A stretch of 64,000 nt of DNA from Streptomyces sp. NBC_01275. Lineage in GTDB: Bacteria > Actinomycetota > Actinomycetes > Streptomycetales > Streptomycetaceae. Made by a program: the position numbers and the translations under genes. Below the pieces are notes generated by a model. That model saw nothing but the letters and a program-made list of their open reading frames with translations, did not search any database and was not told the DNA's origin. Positions 43,040 through 51,816 of this stretch are shown here, piece by piece; the first letter of the stretch is position 1, and every line of letters starts with the position of its first letter. The stretch is from the NCBI RefSeq assembly GCF_026340655.1, contig NZ_JAPEOZ010000001.1:10349474-10413473 (forward strand), given 5' to 3'.

Positions 43040-43900
43040 ATGAACAAGCTCATAGGCCCCCTGTGCGCAGTGTCGACAGCCGTTGTTCTGGCGGTCATGC
43101 CGACCACGGCGCAGGCAGCCGGAACCGAAGACGGCGCCCCCCTGGTGGCCGCCGAGAACGAGATCGTCGACCAACTCGCGACACTCGGCTGGCCAGGACA
43201 GGACCCGGAGAACTTCTACCCCGGTGCTCTCGACCACGCGGACTCCGCCACAGCCACGGTCGTCTGGGGCACGCCCGGGAATCCCAGCTCCTATCAGGTC
43301 GAGGCCAAGTGCGCGCAGTTCCTCACCGCCTCGATGAAACATGCCTACTCCTGGGCCACCGACGCGTGGTTCACCTCCGGTATCGGCTTCCGCAGCCCTA
43401 CCTCGGAGCAGTACTACGACGCCTTCACCGACACCTCCGCCGGCGGTGCGCTCGATGACATGAGCGATCACGTCAGCCGCCCCTCCGCACAGCGGGTCAG
43501 CGACCTGCATGCGGGTTCCGTCATCGCGGTGAAGTACCTGGACGGCTCGGACGGAGGCGCTACCGGGCACATGATGGTCGTGCAGTCCGTGACGCCGTTC
43601 GAGCGCGACGGCAACAGCGCCACCCAGGAGTACGCAGTCAGGGTTTCGGACAGCACCTCCGCCCCGCACGGCGTCGCCTTCTCATCCAGGACGTCGCCGC
43701 ACTGGGCGTTCCGGGACAGCCGGGTCGAGGGCTCTCCGGGGCTTGCCACGAAGGAATGGAGCGGCGCCGGCCGGGGAACGATCTTCATCCAGGCCGACGC
43801 GGTCACCGGCAAGCCGACCGGTCACTGGTGGGGCCGCAACGAGGCCGCGTTCCACACCGTCGCCGACCGGCCCATGGCCTTTGTCGACATCACCCGCTGA
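43040..43900 (+). CDS. secreted protein, possible cysteine hydrolase, with C-terminal WWG/FVDITR motif
   Basis: 286 residues. Signal peptide MNKLIGPLCAVSTAVVLAVM...TTAQA. Then ENEIVDQLATLGWPGQDPEN and a middle domain with a cysteine in AKCAQFLTASMKHAYSWATD, and GSVIAVKYLDGSDGGATGHM with MVVQSVTPF. A Cys near the start and a GHMMVV histidine strand resemble NlpC/P60- or CHAP-type papain-fold hydrolases, so a cell-wall or peptide hydrolase is plausible. This is inference. The end reads GHWWGRNEAAFHTVADRPMA, FVDITR. The gene at 54510-54908 keeps the two ends but lacks the middle. Confidence 0.65.
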   Translation: MNKLIGPLCAVSTAVVLAVMPTTAQAAGTEDGAPLVAAENEIVDQLATLGWPGQDPENFYPGALDHADSATATVVWGTPGNPSSYQVEAKCAQFLTASMKHAYSWATDAWFTSGIGFRSPTSEQYYDAFTDTSAGGALDDMSDHVSRPSAQRVSDLHAGSVIAVKYLDGSDGGATGHMMVVQSVTPFERDGNSATQEYAVRVSDSTSAPHGVAFSSRTSPHWAFRDSRVEGSPGLATKEWSGAGRGTIFIQADAVTGKPTGHWWGRNEAAFHTVADRPMAFVDITR

Positions 43901-44034
43901 GCCCGCAGAGCGGCGGCAGCGGCGCTCGCCGCCGCGGTCGTCGCCCCCGGCCGCCCGCCGGGCGCCGGTGAGGCGTGACCTGGGTTGTGCGAGCGCCTAC
44001 GCGCCGAACGAGGGTTTCCGTCTCATGATATTCA

Positions 44035-44637
44035 ATGGTGATGAATAAATCTCGTGGACGTCCGCGTGGAGGCTCCGACGCCAAGGAGAGGATTCTGGCG
44101 GCGGCGAAGACGGCGTTTCTGCAGCACGGCTACAACGCGACGACGATGCGAGCCGTTGCGTCGGCAGCCGACGTGGACCCGGCCCTGATCAGCTATCACT
44201 TCGGCTCCAAGCAAGGGCTGTTCGGTGGGGCGATGGCGCTCGGGATCAGCCCGGGCCAGGTGATGGCCCGCGTGCTCGAGGGCGATCCCGAGCAGATGCC
44301 TCAACAGATCATCCGGGCTGTCCTGGCCGTATGGGATGATCCGGAACTCGGTGGTTCGCTGACGCTGCTGGTCACCCAGGCCCAGCGGGACCCGGCGCTC
44401 CTGCGTGCGTTCCGCGAGTACGTCGAGCGGGAACTGACCGCCCGGCTGGCGGAACGCATCGGCGGAACCGACGCCGCAGAACGAGCTGGGGCCGTGCTGA
44501 CGACAACTCTCGGACTGATCTTCAGCCGCTACGTTCTCAGGCTGAACCCGATGGCCGTCATGGACTCCGAGCGGATCGTCGGCCTCCTGGCTCCAGGACT
44601 TGGTGCACTTCTCCGCCCGGTCCCGACCCGCCGATGA
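44035..44637 (+). CDS. TetR-family regulator
   Basis: 200 residues; ATG 44035 or 44041 (MNKSRGRPRGGSDAKER). Helix-turn-helix AAKTAFLQHGYNATTMRAVA, SAADVDPALISYHFGSKQGL, FGGAMALG. The C-terminal domain (LTLLVTQAQRDPALLRAFRE, GLIFSRYVLRLNPMAVMDSE) is like that of the TetR at 41392, so the two may be related and may see similar ligands. No ribosome site is seen. It lies upstream of the third pair of 30-bp boxes. Confidence 0.88.
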   Translation: MVMNKSRGRPRGGSDAKERILAAAKTAFLQHGYNATTMRAVASAADVDPALISYHFGSKQGLFGGAMALGISPGQVMARVLEGDPEQMPQQIIRAVLAVWDDPELGGSLTLLVTQAQRDPALLRAFREYVERELTARLAERIGGTDAAERAGAVLTTTLGLIFSRYVLRLNPMAVMDSERIVGLLAPGLGALLRPVPTRR

Positions 44638-45223
44638 ATGAGAGAGCCGGGGCGGGGCCGGCGCAATCCGGGACGCCGCAGGTCGCCCGTATGTCGCGTG
44701 AGTACGGCGTGACGCCTTGCCCGGACGGTCCGTTGCGCCCCAAGGCTGGGGACTGCCCTTGAGGCTCCGGCTCTGCAGCGACCGGGCGACGACGGCGTTT
44801 GCGCGTTCCCGGCTCAGGATGGAACTCCGCGGGCCCCCGCCCCCGGGCGCTCCCGCAGACGTGGCAGGGGCACGTCTTGATTCAGGCGGGCACGGCATCC
44901 CGTTCGGGCCGGCGCCGCCGCGGCAGACTCGCTGAGCGGCAGCCGGGCGCCCTTCTGGTCGCTGTGACGGGCAAACGCCGGCCCGTCGGCGAGCGACGCG
45001 ATTCGCCGTGGGCGGCCGACTGCCCGGGAGGGGAACGGCGCGCCCGGGTCCCGACAAGGCCGTCACCGGCAGCCGGAGTGAGGCCGAGGGGGCGCCGGCC
45101 GGCACCGGCGGATGCCGGTGCGCTCGCAGCCGGGCTGGGAAGCGCCTGCGGTCGGCTTCAAAGGGGTGACCCGGCGCGGTGGAAGCGCGGGCGGGCAGTG
45201 GCGCCTCCGGCCTTCGACATCAT
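44638..45223. other. no gene recognised
   Basis: About 590 bp between the TetR stop and the operator boxes at 45224. No coding signal or motif that I can support. Confidence 0.4.
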
Positions 45224-45308
45224 GCCAACAACTGTAGGCCAACTGGCGTTGACTTTTGCGTCCAGGGGCTGGCATTCTGTCAACGAATGGTGGCCAACGC
45301 TTGTAGGC
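45224..45308 (+). promoter_or_regulatory. paired 30-bp operator boxes, GtrA-like gene promoter
   Basis: Boxes at 45224-45253 and 45279-45308, starts 55 bp apart, matching the pairs at 28550 and 41307. TTGACT at 45249-45254 with CATTCT at 45273-45278 (18-bp spacer) is a candidate promoter. The GtrA-like ATG is 60 bp downstream. Confidence 0.8.
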
Positions 45309-45368
45309 CTTCTGTCTCGCACCTCATCGCACCGAGGCCGACGGCCCCTGGACCGGAAGGCGACCGCT

Positions 45369-46103
45369 ATGAAACTGCTGCTCCCCTCGAAGTCCGGCGC
45401 GGCGTCCAAGGCGCAGCGCACGGGCCGGGCGGGGGTCGGCGCGGACGGGGAGTGCCGGCCCGGCCCGCTCGCCACCTTCGCCCGGTTCGTCCTGTGCGGC
45501 GGGGGTGTCGGTCTCGCTTCCGGCCCGGCCGTGGCACTGATAGCCGCACTGATGCCATGGGCGATGGCGAACGCGCTGGTCACCGCAGCTTCAACCCTCC
45601 TGTGTACAGAACTGCACGCACGTTTCACCTTCCAGGCCGGCAGACATGCCGGATGGCGCCAGCACTGGCAGTCCGCCGGGTCGGCCTCGGCCGCCTACGT
45701 GATGACCTGTGCGGCGACGTTCCTCCTGCACCTGCTGCAGCCGTCGGCCGGCATGCTGAGTGAACAGGTCGTCTACCTCGGCGCTTCCGGCCTCGCCGGA
45801 ATCGGGCGCTTCCTCGTTCTGCGCCTGGTCGTCTTCGCCGGCAGTTCGGCCGCGGCGCAGGACGACGGCCCCGCTGGGGTGCGGCAAGCGGGCGAGGTCA
45901 CGTCTCGACGCGTCGTGACGTCGCGGCCCAGGGCCGCACAGCCGACGAGCGAGCCGTCATGTGCGGGGGTGAGGACGGCCGTAGCGGTGTCGACCGTGCG
46001 GGCAGGCATGCCGCCCGGACGGTCGGATGGCTCTGCGTCTGTTCCTTGGCCGATTTCTCGCCCGGTTCGCCCTCGCCGCGTCCCTGCCGCCGCAGGCCCC
46101 TGA
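45369..46103 (+). CDS. GtrA-like small membrane protein
   Basis: 244 residues from ATG 45369 (GGAAGG upstream). After a basic N-terminus come four membrane segments with the GtrA signature: LATFARFVLCGGGVGLASGP, PWAMANALVTAASTLLCTEL, HARFTFQ, then VMTCAATFLLHLLQPSAGML and GASGLAGIGRFLVLRLVVFA. GtrA proteins move lipid-linked sugars or take part in polysaccharide modification. The last 70 residues are unstructured and arginine/proline-rich. The upstream 30-bp boxes put it in the monooxygenase/MFS regulon, where a cell-envelope change could complement efflux. Confidence 0.8.
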   Translation: MKLLLPSKSGAASKAQRTGRAGVGADGECRPGPLATFARFVLCGGGVGLASGPAVALIAALMPWAMANALVTAASTLLCTELHARFTFQAGRHAGWRQHWQSAGSASAAYVMTCAATFLLHLLQPSAGMLSEQVVYLGASGLAGIGRFLVLRLVVFAGSSAAAQDDGPAGVRQAGEVTSRRVVTSRPRAAQPTSEPSCAGVRTAVAVSTVRAGMPPGRSDGSASVPWPISRPVRPRRVPAAAGP

Positions 46104-46119
46104 GGTGCGGTGACGGGAA

Positions 46120-46142
46120 AAATGAGTGCCGACTACTCATTT
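46120..46142. promoter_or_regulatory. TGAGT-N7-ACTCA site with extended 8-bp arms
   Basis: AAATGAGT (46120-46127), GCCGACT, ACTCATTT (46135-46142): a perfect 8-bp inverted repeat containing the 17-bp motif seen at 20907 and 52780. It sits between two converging genes, so either an unrecognised transcript starts here or it acts as a terminator. Confidence 0.5.
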
Positions 46143-46339
46143 CGAGATCTCGTGGGTGATCCATATTCGGGCGCATGGGCTGTCTGTTCACTGACATGAG
46201 ATCCGGGAGCGCGGAGGCGGCGTGCAGCAGCGACCCACTCAATGGGGCGGCTGTCGCGGGTCTCGCCCACCGCTGTGCGGGAAGGCGCGCCCCTTCAGAT
46301 TGGGGGCGACCCGCGATGTCGTGGGCACGCAACGCCCCG

Positions 46340-47059
46340 TCACGGTCCCTGGGTGAGGCCCAGCATGTCGCTCAGCTCGCTCAGGCACTGCTCGAAGAGC
46401 GGTTGCATGTCGGTCAGGACGAAGTCCATCTGGTGAAGGACTTCCAGACACAGCAGCCCGTAGAGCCGGCTCCAGCAGGTCACGTACACGTGCACCGCTT
46501 CGGGGGGCAGGCGTCGGTCGATCAGGCGGGAGTACGCGTGCAGTTGCTCGGGCAGACCCTCGGGCAGCTCGTTCAGTTCCGGCACCGGGAACGGACGGGT
46601 GTTCCACACCTCGACGATCATGTCGATGAAGACGCTCTCGAAGCGCAGGCCGGCCTGGTGCCGGGCGGAGTCGGGCTGGTGCTGCGTGCCGCTGACGGGG
46701 CTGGCGAAGATCCACTCGAACTCGGCGGGATGGGATACCGCCCAGGCGCGCATCGCGCGGCACGCGCCCAGGAACCGGTCCGCGGGCGAGGCGCCCGTGC
46801 GCTTGTCCCGGTCGCGTTCCATGGCTTCGGCCAACTCCTGGAAGAACCCCGCGGTCACCGCGTCCACCAGCGCGTCCCGGCTGGCGTAGTAGTGGTAGAG
46901 CGAGGGCCCGCTCATGCCCATCTCGCGGGCGACGGCGTTGATCGTGACTGCGGCCGGCCCCTTGGTGGCCAGCAGTGTCCGAGCGCTCTGGTGAATCTCC
47001 CGCACGGTGGCCTCGCGCACCCGGTCGCGTCGGCCGTCGCCCGTCGGTCGCCGGTCCAT
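46340..47059 (-). CDS. TetR-family regulator divergent from the second qcr locus
   Basis: About 239 residues; ATG 47059 (MDRRPTGDGRRDRVREATVR) has AAGGCAGG upstream, and GTG 47065 is in frame. Helix-turn-helix ARTLLATKGPAAVTINAVAR, EMGMSGPSLYHYYASRDALV. The C-terminal domain (FEWIFASPVSGTQHQPDSAR, CWSRLYGLLCLEVLHQMDFV) is of the WHG-type TetR group. A 34-bp palindromic operator lies between it and the qcrA-like gene, so it probably represses both. Confidence 0.9.
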   Translation of the reverse strand: MDRRPTGDGRRDRVREATVREIHQSARTLLATKGPAAVTINAVAREMGMSGPSLYHYYASRDALVDAVTAGFFQELAEAMERDRDKRTGASPADRFLGACRAMRAWAVSHPAEFEWIFASPVSGTQHQPDSARHQAGLRFESVFIDMIVEVWNTRPFPVPELNELPEGLPEQLHAYSRLIDRRLPPEAVHVYVTCWSRLYGLLCLEVLHQMDFVLTDMQPLFEQCLSELSDMLGLTQGP

Positions 47060-47083
47060 GAACACCTGCCTTCATCGCATCGA

Positions 47084-47117
47084 TCTAGAGGGTCTAGAAT
47101 TACCTAGAGCCTCTAGA
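47084..47117. promoter_or_regulatory. TetR operator between regulator and qcr genes
   Basis: TCTAGAGG (47084-47091) and CCTCTAGA (47110-47117) are perfect inverted arms. Inside are a second imperfect pair (GTCTAG and CTAGAG) and an AT core. It lies 25 bp from the TetR ATG and 36 bp from the qcrA-like ATG. Confidence 0.8.
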
Positions 47118-47152
47118 GAGGTTGGGGAGCGGGCCGCAAAGGCGGACGAGCC

Positions 47153-47641
47153 ATGCACAGACAAGACATTCCACGAGAGATCGTTCGGGTGAGGAGGGAA
47201 AAGGAGACATATGTCCACGCATTCGTGACTGTGCCGGTCTGGCGCAACCCGCGCGCCGCTCAGCGGCGCCCGCGCCGCGATCATCTCACCCCACCCTGCG
47301 ACGCACCGGCCACCAGGCGTTCCGAGCGCATGGTCGCAGCGCTGTTCACCGCAGCGGTGCTGGCAGGCGCCGCCTTCGTCGTCTCGTACGCGGCGATCCC
47401 GAACGATGCATCGATCCTCGTCATGCCCATGGGGAGCATCAGGGCGCTGAACTTCGCGCTGGGCTTGACGCTGAGCGTCGCCCTGAGCTGCCTCGGTGCG
47501 GGTCTTCGCCGCTGGGCGCGCATGCAGATCTCCCGTGCCGCTGCGGCGCCCCCCTTCCCACAACGAACAGATGAAGGCTGCCTCGAAGCGCCCGGCGACT
47601 TCGAAGAGCCCGTCGTCCCTGCATTCCGGGAGCGCGCTTGA
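47153..47641 (+). CDS. QcrA-like membrane protein lacking the Rieske domain
   Basis: 162 residues from ATG 47153. The start MHRQDIPRE matches the QcrA N-terminus (QDIPEE). The two membrane segments of Streptomyces QcrA follow: TRRSERMVAALFTAAVLAGA with AFVVSYAAIP, and LNFALGLTLSVALSCLGAGL with RRWARMQISRAAA. Where QcrA continues into the 2Fe-2S Rieske domain (CxH...CxxH), this protein stops after PAFRERA. It could still anchor in the bc1 complex but cannot carry the cluster. Its TGA overlaps the TTG of QcrB. The missing domain may be a genuine adaptation or a deletion. Confidence 0.8.
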   Translation: MHRQDIPREIVRVRREKETYVHAFVTVPVWRNPRAAQRRPRRDHLTPPCDAPATRRSERMVAALFTAAVLAGAAFVVSYAAIPNDASILVMPMGSIRALNFALGLTLSVALSCLGAGLRRWARMQISRAAAAPPFPQRTDEGCLEAPGDFEEPVVPAFRERA

Positions 47642-49278
47642 GCACCGAATCCACCACCGAACCGCCCGCGCGCAGCAAGTCGCCGGCAGGCGAGCGCCTC
47701 GCCGACTGGGCCGACGGCCGACTGGGGATCTACACCCTGGCCAAGGCCAACATGCGCAAGATCTTCCCCGACCACTGGTCGTTCATGCTGGGCGAGGTCT
47801 GCCTCTACAGCTTCCTGATCCTCATCCTGACCGGTGTCTATCTGACTCTGTTCTTCCACCCGTCGATGACCGAGGTCGCGTACCACGGCAGCTACACCCC
47901 GCTGCAGGGACAGATGATGAGCGAGGCGTACAAGTCCACGCTCGACATCAGCTTCGACGTACGGGGCGGGCTGCTGATCCGCCAGCTGCACCACTGGTCG
48001 GCGCTGGTGTTCCTCGCCGGGATGATCGTGCACATGATGCGCGTCTTCTTCACCGGCGCGTTCCGCAAGCCGCGCGAGGTCAACTGGGTCTTCGGCGTCC
48101 TGCTGTTGTTCCTGGGCATGTTCACCGGGTTCACCGGCTACTCACTCCCTGACGATCTGCTCTCCGGCACCGGCCTGCACTTCATGGAGGGCGCGATCCT
48201 GTCGATCCCGATCGTCGGGACGTACCTCTCCTTCTTCCTCTTCGGCGGCGAATACCCCGGGCACGACCTCATCCCGCGGTTCTACTCCATCCACGTCCTG
48301 CTGCTGCCCGGGATCATGCTCGGCCTCGTGGTGGCGCACCTGATCCTGGTCTTCTACCACAAGCACACCCAGTTCGCCGGGCCCGGACGGTCCAACAAGA
48401 ACGTGGTCGGCATGCCGCTGCTGCCGGTGTACGCGGCCAAGGCAGGCGGCTTCTTCTTCCTGGTCTTCGGCGTCCTCGCGGTCATCGCGGGCATCGCCCA
48501 GATCAACCCGATCTGGGCCTTCGGCCCCTACCGGGCCGACCAGGTCGCGGCAGGCTCCCAGCCCGACTGGTACATGGGCTTCGCCGAAGGGCTGCTGCGC
48601 ATCATGCCGGGCTGGGAGATCAACTTCTGGGGCCACACACTGGCCTTGGGAGTATTCATCCCGCTCGCCGGCTTCGCCGTGGTCCTGGCGCTCATCGGGG
48701 TCTACCCGTTCGTCGAGTCGTGGGTCACCGGCGACAAGCGCGAGCACCACATCCTGGACCGCCCGCGCAACGCGCCCACCCGTACGGCCTTCGGAGTCGC
48801 CTGGCTGACGGCGTACTTCGTGACGATGATCGCAGGCGGCAATGACATCTGGGCCACCCAGTTCCATCTGTCGCTCAACGCGATCACGTGGTTCGTGCGG
48901 ATCTTCTTCTTCGCCGGACCGGTCATCGTCTTCGTCGTCACCAAACGGATCTGTCTCGGCCTGCAGCGCAGGGACAAGGACAAGGTGCTGCACGGCCGGG
49001 AGACCGGCACCGTCAGGCGCCTTCCGCACGGTGAGTTCGTCGAGGTCCACGCCCCCCTCAGCCAGGAGCAGCTGCACACCCTCACCGCGCACGAGCAGTA
49101 CGAGCCGGCCGCGCTGACGAGCCCGCGGGTCGACGACAACGGCGTCGAGCGTCCGGTCACGCGAGCGCAGAAGCTGCGCGCGAGGCTCAGCAAGGCGTAC
49201 TACGGTGCGGACGGCCAGATCAGCAAGCCGACCGCCGAGGAGTACGAGGAGATCACCAGCGGCCGCGGCCACCACTGA
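47638..49278 (+). CDS. qcrB: cytochrome b subunit of the bc1 complex, second copy (QcrB)
   Basis: 546 residues from TTG 47638. Full length for actinobacterial QcrB: GERLADWADGRLGIYTLAKA, then heme-ligand histidines in LLIRQLHHWSALVFLAGMIV with HMMRVFF, and FYSIHVLLLPGIMLG with VVAHLILVFYHKHTQF. The quinol-site PDWYMGFAEG (PEWY-type) motif and the long C-terminal tail (LHTLTAHEQYEPAALTSPRV, EITSGRGHH) are present. It transfers electrons from menaquinol in the plasma membrane. No qcrC or cox genes are adjacent, so this is an accessory copy beside the core operon expected elsewhere. TetR control suggests induction by a compound, possibly a QcrB inhibitor. Confidence 0.93.
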   Translation: MSTESTTEPPARSKSPAGERLADWADGRLGIYTLAKANMRKIFPDHWSFMLGEVCLYSFLILILTGVYLTLFFHPSMTEVAYHGSYTPLQGQMMSEAYKSTLDISFDVRGGLLIRQLHHWSALVFLAGMIVHMMRVFFTGAFRKPREVNWVFGVLLLFLGMFTGFTGYSLPDDLLSGTGLHFMEGAILSIPIVGTYLSFFLFGGEYPGHDLIPRFYSIHVLLLPGIMLGLVVAHLILVFYHKHTQFAGPGRSNKNVVGMPLLPVYAAKAGGFFFLVFGVLAVIAGIAQINPIWAFGPYRADQVAAGSQPDWYMGFAEGLLRIMPGWEINFWGHTLALGVFIPLAGFAVVLALIGVYPFVESWVTGDKREHHILDRPRNAPTRTAFGVAWLTAYFVTMIAGGNDIWATQFHLSLNAITWFVRIFFFAGPVIVFVVTKRICLGLQRRDKDKVLHGRETGTVRRLPHGEFVEVHAPLSQEQLHTLTAHEQYEPAALTSPRVDDNGVERPVTRAQKLRARLSKAYYGADGQISKPTAEEYEEITSGRGHH

Positions 49279-49704
49279 CCGCTTACGTATGACGGCCCAC
49301 CCGTGGCCGGCCTGCGGCTGGGCGCCGCCACCAGCCGCAGGCCGGCCCGCCAGGCAGTCAGCCGTCGCACGAGATGCCATGAAACAGGGGCAGCCGGCCG
49401 ACGACAGGCCTGGTCAGCAGGCCCGCCGACCACCCGGCGACCTCGGCCCGTTGTGTCTCGCCGGCCGGATCCAGTCCGAGCGGCGGCCCTCCCGTACTTC
49501 GGCGGCCACCGCTGCGGGTAGGGCGACCGTCGGCACAAGATGCCGAGACGGCCGGGACGGCTGCTGGGCGAGCATCGCGCTCGAAGTCGTCCGGGAAGGA
49601 AACCGGCAGGTCGGCGTCGCCGGATCCCCGCAGGCCAATGCACACAACGGCATCGCCTCGAGGCGCTCGCGCCGGCGAGGGCAGCGACGAGGCGGCCTGT
49701 GGCC
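49279..49704. other. no gene recognised
   Basis: About 425 bp between the converging QcrB and GNAT genes. CCGGCCTGCGGCTGG near 49309 and CCAGCCGCAGGCCGG near 49332 form an inverted repeat that could be the QcrB terminator. No coding signal. Confidence 0.5.
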
Positions 49705-50238
49705 CTATTCCCGCGCAAGCCGGAACTCGGCCATGAGCAGGCCGGGCGCCCGCTCGACGGTGCCGACACGGGTGAAGCCGAGACGCTCATAGAGAGCGAT
49801 GGCCGGACGATTGTCCGCGCCCGTGCTGACCAGCGCCTGCCCGGTGGGGGCCAGCTCGGTCAACAGGTGATCGAGCAGTCTCAGAGCCAGACCGCGGCGA
49901 AACCATGTCGGATCGACGCATACCCGGTCGATATCGATGCCGTTTCCTCCCGCCAGGCGCTGCCAGGCAACGAAGGCGGCAAGGTGACCGTCACGCGTCG
50001 TCATCCCGAGCCAACGCAACGGCTGGGCCCGCAGCTCTTCCAGGCTCTCCACGAGAGCGGGTATTCCGTCGAAACCGATCAGCGCGGCCTCGACTGCATA
50101 CGACCGGCGGCCGGTCAGGTGCACCGCCGTCGCCGTCGCCACGTCCGTCAGGTCCAGCTCGCTGACGAACACAGCCGGACCGCATTCACTGCCCCCGCGC
50201 CGCTCGAGATGAGACGCAACTCTGCTGTATGAACGCAT
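49705..50238 (-). CDS. GNAT-family N-acetyltransferase
   Basis: 177 residues from ATG 50238 (MRSYSRVASHLERRGG). The acetyl-CoA motif is DRVCVDPTWFRRGLALRLLD, followed by ALVSTGADNRPAIALYERLG and FTRVGTVERAPG. The N-terminal half (VATATAVHLTGRRSYAVEAA, WLGMTTRDGHLAAFVAWQRL) is normal for the fold. The acceptor substrate is unknown. No operon partner. Confidence 0.88.
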   Translation of the reverse strand: MRSYSRVASHLERRGGSECGPAVFVSELDLTDVATATAVHLTGRRSYAVEAALIGFDGIPALVESLEELRAQPLRWLGMTTRDGHLAAFVAWQRLAGGNGIDIDRVCVDPTWFRRGLALRLLDHLLTELAPTGQALVSTGADNRPAIALYERLGFTRVGTVERAPGLLMAEFRLARE

Positions 50239-50385
50239 GACATGCCTTGCCGTAGAGGTCTGAAGGTCAGCGACAAGCGTGCGTCGCGGCCGGCATGCAG
50301 CACCTGAGCAAGAGGCACTCATGTGCCCACGACTCGCCGCTGCGCAGCCGACCATCCGTTGTCTGAGTGCCTGACCGAGAACCGG

Positions 50386-50910
50386 TCACGGGGATGTGCG
50401 TGGGTGAGTTGCACCTCGGATGAGGCGGCGGGTCATGAGGATGATCATTGACCACTTGACCATCGCTTCGTGGTGAGCGGGCAGGCGTTCGTAGTCGCGG
50501 ACGCAGCGTCGTCTGCGGCAGATCCAGGACAGGGTGCGCTCCACAACCCACCTCCTGGGCAGAACGACGAAGCCCTTGGCGTCGTCACTGCGTTTCACGA
50601 TCTCTGCAGTGAGCGCCCAGCGCTCTTCTGCCCAGGACACGAGCTTGCCCGCGTAGCCACCCTCCGCCCCATACGTGGCGGATGCGGTGGTCGAGTACAC
50701 CGTGGAGTGCGGCGGGAAGTCAGCGGGCAGGGCCCGCCACTCGCAGCCGTTCGCGTCCACGATGGTGCGCCGGCAGTGCTCTTCCAGGCGTCCCCCGCGC
50801 CCTCATGCCCCCATGCCCCCATGCCCCATCGTCATGCGGCAAGCGGCAGTAGCGGCTCCGTGACCTGCCATTCCGCATCGCTCATGTCCGACGGATACCG
50901 CTTCGGACGA
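50386..50910 (-). pseudogene. IS5-family transposase with internal deletion
   Basis: The head RYPSDMSDAEWQVTEPLLPL ends near 50838. Then come DANGCEWRALPADFPPHSTV and, after a jump, GGYAGKLVSWAEERWALTAE, FVVLPRRWVVERTLSWICRR and YERLPAHHEAMVKWSMIILM. In intact relatives about 120 residues with two catalytic aspartates lie between the second and third blocks. A short CATGCCCC tandem repeat at about 50805-50827 has replaced part of the N-terminal region. Inactive. Confidence 0.75.
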
Positions 50911-51103
50911 GCAGGCCTTGCGGTGCCGCGGCCGAAGCGGCAGGCCACACAGCGACACGCCGGTCCTCGCTCCTGACTGGCACACTCGGCTTGGGCGGGG
51001 TAAAACGACATGCGGGCTCCTGGCGGGCGGCTGGACTCAACAACCGCTGATCTACCAGGAGTCTGGCTGCACCACCCGGAGAACGGACGAAAAGGACAGC
51101 GGG

Positions 51104-51559
51104 TCATCCATCCGATAGCCGTTCGTACAGGTCCTCTGCAAAGCGCGTTCGATAGACGCCGTAGACAATAGCGTTCGGGGACTGATACCCCCGGTGCTCT
51201 GAGGCCGAGACCTCTGGATCCCACTGAGTCACTTCTCCGCTGAGCGGCGACGGGCTCCCGTGATATGCCTGCGCGGCTTCTGCCAGTTCCCACTCACCTG
51301 TGACCACCGAGCACCAGAACCCACGGCCCTGGCCGACCACCCACACGCACAGATCCTCGGTGCTGTCCTCGGACCAGACCTCTCCGTCGACATTCACGCC
51401 TTCCGAGAAGTCCATCAGTGAGTCCGCCGCATCCAGGTATGCCAGCGCGAACCCCTCAAGAATCTCTCTCGGCTGTGACTCCAGCCATGACTCCAGGGCA
51501 GACAGGCATGGTCTTGTCGCATCCAAGACCTCCCAGAACCAATCTGGAACTGGCCCCAA
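51104..51559 (-). CDS. DUF4240-like protein
   Basis: 151 residues: MGPVPDWFWEVLDATRPCLS, WLESQPREILEGFALAYLDA, STEDLCVWVVGQGRGFWCSV. The pattern FW.L...R......L...L..LP..EI..F......... D...FR.WLI.QGR..F matches the DUF4240 domain, common in streptomycetes and often found among immunity-type proteins. Acidic and soluble. Lower GC than its surroundings suggests transfer. No toxin partner is adjacent. Confidence 0.65.
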   Translation of the reverse strand: MGPVPDWFWEVLDATRPCLSALESWLESQPREILEGFALAYLDAADSLMDFSEGVNVDGEVWSEDSTEDLCVWVVGQGRGFWCSVVTGEWELAEAAQAYHGSPSPLSGEVTQWDPEVSASEHRGYQSPNAIVYGVYRTRFAEDLYERLSDG

Positions 51560-51816
51560 TCCCGCTCACCCGCCCTGGCCGACCCTGAACAACTTCTGCC
51601 GGAATCGTAAGACAGAACCCGAAGCCGACCACGACCTCACTGCCCGCACCTCAACTCTGGGCCGCACAACCCTGAGCGGTTACTGGTTCTCAGACAGGCA
51701 CTGACTGCAGCCCGGTACCCCCGGGTTGGTGACGACCGTGGCAACGCCGCACCGAAACGCGGGGCGGCCGTTGGCTTTCGCGTACGGGCCCCCTGAACGT
51801 CAGAGGGAGGACGCGA

